DNA of 64,000 nt from CAVQND01 sp049518415 (GTDB taxonomy: Bacteria > Verrucomicrobiota > Verrucomicrobiia > Limisphaerales > UBA8199): positions 85,641 through 149,640 of the forward strand of contig JBEKRX010000021.1 of NCBI GenBank assembly GCA_049518415.1. The letters run 5' to 3'. This document shows positions 60,456 to 64,000 of the stretch, piece after piece (the first letter of the stretch is position 1; each line of letters opens with the position of its first letter). Made by a program: the position numbers and the translations under genes. The notes below the pieces were generated by a model. The model did not search any database, was not told where the DNA came from, and saw only the letters and a program-made list of their open reading frames with translations.

Positions 60456-60706
60456 CAGTCCCTGGGGGGCGGACCGTAAGCCTTCGCCGCAAGTTCTGGC
60501 CCGAGATGAAGGTCAGCAAAACGCCGGCGAAGGTCGGCTCCGCTGGCTTTCGGATGACGGCTTCGCAACCCCGCCAAGCAAAGCTGGCGAATGGTGGCAC
60601 TCATGCGGTCGGCGAGTTGGAGCCGCCGCCAGGCCGGAGCCCGCCGTAGCAATTCAATCAGCACCCGCTCGGCCTCGGGACTCGTATCGGGTGACTGCGT
60701 TCTCAT
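60455..60706 (-). CDS. Small partner protein of the nucleotidyltransferase, putative antitoxin
   Basis: 83 residues from ATG 60706 (MRTQSPDTSPEAERVLIELL); a GTG one codon upstream is also possible. The protein is helical and charged (AWRRLQLADRMSATIRQLCL, SRHPKASGADLRRRFADLHL). No membrane segment or DNA-binding motif is clear. Translational coupling with the transferase gene is the main evidence for a joint role. Confidence 0.55.
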   Translation of the reverse strand: MRTQSPDTSPEAERVLIELLRRAPAWRRLQLADRMSATIRQLCLAGLRSRHPKASGADLRRRFADLHLGPELAAKAYGPPPRD

Positions 60707-60818
60707 CACGGCGTGATCCTAACACGCAGCCGCCCCCGTGTCGACCATTGGTGGTCACTGGATTCGGGTGTCCCTCGATTTGGGTTGACGGCGGTCGGGC
60801 GGGATTTACCATAGGGCG

Positions 60819-62645
60819 ATGAGGCTCGCGACACGTCATTCGATGCCGGGCCGCCCTGCCTGGCCACGCCTTTCCATCGCCTTGGTTTGCGGCCTCTTGG
60901 GCGGTGGCGTGCTGGTTCCTCGGGCGGCCTGTGGCCAAGAGGCCTTTGGTTCGGTTTACTCGATAGGCGCCCCGGCACTGGCCGAGGTGTGGGTGGATCC
61001 GGTGCACGGAAACGACGCCAACAGCGGGAGCAGCACCAACCAGGCACTGCGCACGATCAACGAGGCCTGGGGGCGGCTCCCCACGCCCGCGGTCCTGACG
61101 GGAACCGGCTACCGGATTTGGCTGATGGCGGGCGACTGCGAGGCGCCGGAAATCCCATCCTGGTGGGAGTCGCGGCACGGCTCGCGGGATTGCCCAATCA
61201 TTTTCCAGGCCGCCGCCGGACGCCACACGAGCCGGCTGCACGGATATCCGGATGTTTATGATTGCAGTTACCTTTATTTCATAGACTTGGATATCCTGAC
61301 GGACCTCGGTTCGTCAGGCGGAGGCAACACGCTGCACCTGGCCAGTTCGGACCACATCCTGGTGCGCGGCTGCACACTCAGCGGCTCGGACGGCGTGGAA
61401 AACAAGGCCCAGGAAACGCTTAAGGCCAACCAGGTCCAGCATTTGTATGTGGAGGATTGCGAGATCAGCGGCGCGTTCTGGTATCCTCTGGATTTCATGG
61501 TGGTGCAGTACGGGCATGTCCGCGGCTGCCGCATCCATGATGCCGGCGAGTGGTGCGCGGTGATTAAAGGCGGCTCCGCCTATTTCACCGTCGAGGAGAA
61601 CGAATTCTACAATGGCAACGTCGGGGGCTTTGTTGCCGGAAACGGTTCGGGCTTCGAGTTCATGGTGAGCCCCTGGCTGCACTACGAAGTCTATGACCTC
61701 AAGTTCGTGAACAACGTGATCCACCACACCGGCACCGCGGGCATGGGAGTCAACGGGGGCTATAACGTGTTGCTGGCCCATAACACTCTCTACAAGGTCG
61801 GGACCAACGATCACCTCGTGGAGGTGGTCCAGGGAATGCGGGCCTGCAACGGGGACGTGGCCGGCTGCCTGAGCCGCAACGCTGCCGGCGGTTGGGGCGA
61901 CACTAACACGGTGGAGGAGCAGTACATCCCCTGCCGAAATGTGTTTGTCTATAATAACCTGATCTATAACCCCTCCGGCTTCGCCGGGGAGTGCCACCTG
62001 GCGATCAACGGCCCGGCCACGCCCCCGGCCGACAGCCACGCGCCCAACCCTGCGTGCGCGGACGACAACCTGCAGATTCGCGGCAACTTGATCTGGAACG
62101 GCGCCCCGGACCTGCCGCTGGGCATCGAGGACCCCGCCAGCGGCGGCCAGCCGGGCAACCTGACCTGCAACGCCACCCAGTTGCGGGCCGAAAACACCAT
62201 CAACGTCTTCGAGCCAGAGTTGGCCGATCCCGAGCACGGCAACTTCCGCGCCGCGCCCGCCGGCAATGTCTTCGGCGCCCCCACGTTCGCTATCCCGCCG
62301 TTCCCCGGCAACGACCGCCCCAGCCCGCCACTGGCTCCGGCCGGCAACCTGGCGAACCTCCTGGGACGCAACGGCGACGGCGGACCGCGTTACCGGCCCG
62401 GCCCGGCCGGGGCCTACACCAGCGGTTCGAGCATGCTCCTGAGCGCGCCCAGGCCGGTCGGGGATGAGCGCCGCCTGCGCCTGGTGGCCGAACCGGGGTA
62501 CCACTACCAGGTGGAAGTCGCAACCAACCTCGTCGACTGGGACGCGCTGGGAACGACAAACGCCGTGACCGCCACCAACGATTTCCTGGACCCGACCGCC
62601 GGCGCCTTTGGTTGGAGATTCTACCGGGCCAAGCTCCTGCCTTAG
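60819..62645 (+). CDS. Secreted right-handed beta-helix protein
   Basis: 608 residues. Signal peptide 1-40 (PRLSIALVCGLLGGGVLVPR). WVDPVHGNDANSGSSTNQAL at the mature start is the usual opening of pectate-lyase-like helices in secreted Verrucomicrobia and Planctomycetes proteins. Coils follow with repeating Asn/Ile ladders (HILVRGCTLSGSDGVENKAQ, QHLYVEDCEISGAFWYPLDF, FTVEENEFYNGNVGGFVAGN, VFVYNNLIYNPSGF). The end (LRLVAEPGYHYQVEVATNLV, WRFYRAKLLP) is a C-terminal Ig-like or adhesion module. Lyase activity is possible but the catalytic residues cannot be assigned; it may only bind polysaccharide. It stands alone, with no operon partner. Confidence 0.7.
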   Translation: MRLATRHSMPGRPAWPRLSIALVCGLLGGGVLVPRAACGQEAFGSVYSIGAPALAEVWVDPVHGNDANSGSSTNQALRTINEAWGRLPTPAVLTGTGYRIWLMAGDCEAPEIPSWWESRHGSRDCPIIFQAAAGRHTSRLHGYPDVYDCSYLYFIDLDILTDLGSSGGGNTLHLASSDHILVRGCTLSGSDGVENKAQETLKANQVQHLYVEDCEISGAFWYPLDFMVVQYGHVRGCRIHDAGEWCAVIKGGSAYFTVEENEFYNGNVGGFVAGNGSGFEFMVSPWLHYEVYDLKFVNNVIHHTGTAGMGVNGGYNVLLAHNTLYKVGTNDHLVEVVQGMRACNGDVAGCLSRNAAGGWGDTNTVEEQYIPCRNVFVYNNLIYNPSGFAGECHLAINGPATPPADSHAPNPACADDNLQIRGNLIWNGAPDLPLGIEDPASGGQPGNLTCNATQLRAENTINVFEPELADPEHGNFRAAPAGNVFGAPTFAIPPFPGNDRPSPPLAPAGNLANLLGRNGDGGPRYRPGPAGAYTSGSSMLLSAPRPVGDERRLRLVAEPGYHYQVEVATNLVDWDALGTTNAVTATNDFLDPTAGAFGWRFYRAKLLP

Positions 62646-62661
62646 TACTGGAAGAAGGCAC

Positions 62662-62770
62662 AGGGGTCGCGACTCAACATTTGGCAAGGGCGGCGAGCAG
62701 CAAGACCAACCGCGGCGGAGAGCCTGACTGATACCGAAACCCGGTTGTCAAATCTTGAGATGCGACCCCT
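62662..62770. mobile_element. Short inverted-repeat element (109 bp)
   Basis: 26-bp arms at 62662-62687 and 62745-62770 match at 22 positions. The outer nine bases (AGGGGTCGC) are identical. No coding capacity. It lies in the 340-bp gap between the beta-helix and AbiGi-like genes; the rest of that gap holds no recognisable gene. Confidence 0.7.
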
Positions 62771-62986
62771 TTGCCTTTCCGCTTTGCCTTTCCGTGGTCC
62801 GGCGCTCATCCAGCCTGTTGACCCGGGCGGCGGAATCGAATAATCTGCGCACATGGCAACCAAGTCCAGGCAACCGAAAGAGCAGGTGCAGGAAGCTCAA
62901 GCAGCCCCATCTGGTCGTCTCAGGCCGTCCAGTTCGATAGACATCTGTTCATTGGGCAGTGTAGATGCATAATGGAAGGTGCGTTT

Positions 62987-63748
62987 ATGTCAGAGAATAT
63001 CAGTTCGAATGTTCTTTTTCATTTTACGAAGTCCATGGGGAATCTCAAAAGCATTCTCAAGAATGGCTTTTACCCACGCTACTGCGCTGAATACACCCTT
63101 GACCCTGCTGACCGCAGAGCGGCCTACAGGAGGAAGCACCCTATGCGGGCAGCCCCTATGGTGTGCTTCTGTGACTTGCCCCTTTCGCTGATTCTCAGGC
63201 ACCTCAAAACATACGGCCCATTTGGGATTGGCTTGACCAAGCAATGGGGTCTCAGGAGCAGGGTCACGCCTGTAATTTACACACATCGAGAAGCCCCGAC
63301 ACTTCGACCTATATTACGTCTAGCGGCGAAGGCGGATAAAGAGACTGACAGCACAGCAGCCAGTAACTCAAGGCTCTTGGCTACCTATACGAAGCCCCTT
63401 GTTGGTCCCGCATGGAGAAATGGCAGGCTTACAAAAAAGCCAGTGCGCTTTTATGACGAAAGGGAATGGCGCTACGTGCCGGTGGTTCGAGAAGTCAAAT
63501 CACTTCTGTTGGCTTGGCCAGACTATGCCAGCAGTGATAAGAAGGACGCACTGCATAAGCTGTTTGGCAGGAAATATAGGTTGAGCGTTCATCCAGACGA
63601 CATCATGTATTTAATACTGCCCTATACACCCGATGAAAGGCACGTTCTTGACCTCGCAAGATTCCTCAAGGGGCTCTACAAGGCTGATGACGCAGTGTTG
63701 GTGGCTACCACCATCATTACGGATGACTGCCTGAAAGAGGATGTTTGA
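62987..63748 (+). CDS. AbiGi-like abortive infection protein
   Basis: 253 residues from ATG 62987 (MSENISSNVLFHFTKSMGNL), preceded by GGAAGG at 8 bp; the ATG at 62972 lacks such a site. The start matches AbiGi proteins: VLFHFTKSMGNLKSILKNGF, PRYCAEYTL, MVCFCDLPLSLILRHLKTYG and FGIGLTKQWGL. These are predicted antitoxin/regulatory partners in AbiG phage-exclusion systems, where AbiGii is a nucleotidyltransferase. The later part (FYDEREWRYVPVV, LSVHPDDIMYLILPY) is also conserved in the family as I recall it. No AbiGii gene is adjacent; an AbiGii-like transferase lies 2.5 kb upstream on the other strand. Codon use is more AT-rich than its neighbours, suggesting transfer. Confidence 0.7.
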   Translation: MSENISSNVLFHFTKSMGNLKSILKNGFYPRYCAEYTLDPADRRAAYRRKHPMRAAPMVCFCDLPLSLILRHLKTYGPFGIGLTKQWGLRSRVTPVIYTHREAPTLRPILRLAAKADKETDSTAASNSRLLATYTKPLVGPAWRNGRLTKKPVRFYDEREWRYVPVVREVKSLLLAWPDYASSDKKDALHKLFGRKYRLSVHPDDIMYLILPYTPDERHVLDLARFLKGLYKADDAVLVATTIITDDCLKEDV

Positions 63749-63896
63749 TGAGAATCCCTACATGAGCATCAGCCTGGGTATGATAACCGAATTTGCAGAA
63801 CTCGTTGGCCTTCTGTGCCACTTCCGTCAGGAGATGGGCCACCGCGAAGCGTTAGACCACCGGAAGTTCATTGAGTGGCTATTGAGCATCGCATAA
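63741..63896 (+). CDS. 51-residue reading frame overlapping the AbiGi-like gene
   Basis: MFDENPYMSISLGMITEFAE starts 8 bp before the AbiGi-like stop. It continues LVGLLCHFRQEMGHREALDH, RKFIEWLLSIA and ends. Just before the stop, a one-base shift would read EHRII instead. Helical and charged, and probably real given the overlap, but the end may be frame-shifted. The remaining 104 bases of the window show no feature. Confidence 0.4.
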   Translation: MFDENPYMSISLGMITEFAELVGLLCHFRQEMGHREALDHRKFIEWLLSIA

Positions 63897-64000
63897 TATA
63901 GTGACATTTAGGTCAAAACAGTTCCGCTTGTTTCCAGAAGGATTCGACCAGACTTGGGCGCCGCCGCATCCTGCCCAAAGCCCGCCGGGCCGCCGTGCCC

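Overview
The window is most likely a chromosomal segment of a Verrucomicrobiota bacterium (a Pedosphaeraceae/Limisphaerales-type lineage is my guess). The basis is the high GC, tandem-repeat GloVer-type secreted proteins, ECF sigma factors paired with FecR-LamG proteins or Ser/Thr kinases, a rich set of secreted glycan-degrading enzymes, and many short palindromic and heptameric intergenic repeats. This is inference from protein style; there is no rRNA or marker gene in the window.

Region 1 (1-19.2 kb, all minus strand) is a phage-like structural cluster read right to left: Mu gp29-type portal, prohead protease fused to a capsid-like domain, a small secreted protein, a gp36-like connector, a neck-type protein with a chitobiase-like C-terminal domain, a tail-tube-like protein, a small protein, a 1398-residue tail-fibre protein with an embedded SGNH hydrolase and a signal peptide, a coiled-coil protein carrying a translated palindromic repeat, a hub-like protein, a 1012-residue Cys-rich tail-tip protein and a truncated Cys-rich protein at the left edge. 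No terminase, integrase, tape-measure or lysis gene is visible. The gene junctions are filled with exact heptamer, octamer and nonamer tandem repeats, which is unusual for a phage.

Region 2 (19.4-24.3 kb) holds a GDP-mannose 3,5-epimerase-like gene, an OPT-family transporter and a divergent secreted YncE-like beta-propeller. Region 3 (24.3-27.5 kb) is repeat-rich: a 213-bp MITE-like element, two copies of a 21-bp-stem hairpin flanking a GloVer-repeat protein, and the remains of what looks like the C-terminus of a REP-associated transposase (RAYT), disrupted by a segment that recurs at 59.4 kb. Region 4 (27.5-30.6 kb) is a membrane Ser/Thr kinase translationally coupled to an ECF sigma factor.

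Region 5 (30.9-56.2 kb) is a large co-directional glucurono-arabinoxylan utilisation locus. In transcription order: ECF sigma factor, FecR-LamG transmembrane regulator (ATGA overlap), GH10 xylanase, SASA/CE6-type acetylesterase, GH27, CE1 esterase, a 1657-residue CE1-malectin(x3)-GH51 protein, a GH95 fusion, GH43, CE1 esterase, cytoplasmic GH3, GPH-family sugar symporter and GH67 alpha-glucuronidase. No SusC/SusD or TonB receptor is present. Three gene remnants (an ECF sigma fragment, a GH51 C-terminus, an MFS C-terminus) suggest the locus was assembled from several older loci. A Gly/Arg-rich insert recurs in unrelated enzymes of this locus. A plus-strand cytoplasmic GH43 beta-xylosidase and a convergent secreted protein follow (56.7-59.2 kb).

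Region 6 (59.2-64 kb) has a truncated ricin-like lectin cut by the second copy of the dispersed repeat, a translationally coupled nucleotidyltransferase/small-protein pair of toxin-antitoxin type, a secreted beta-helix protein, and an AbiGi-like abortive-infection protein followed by a 51-residue overlapping reading frame. I saw no tRNA, rRNA or CRISPR array.
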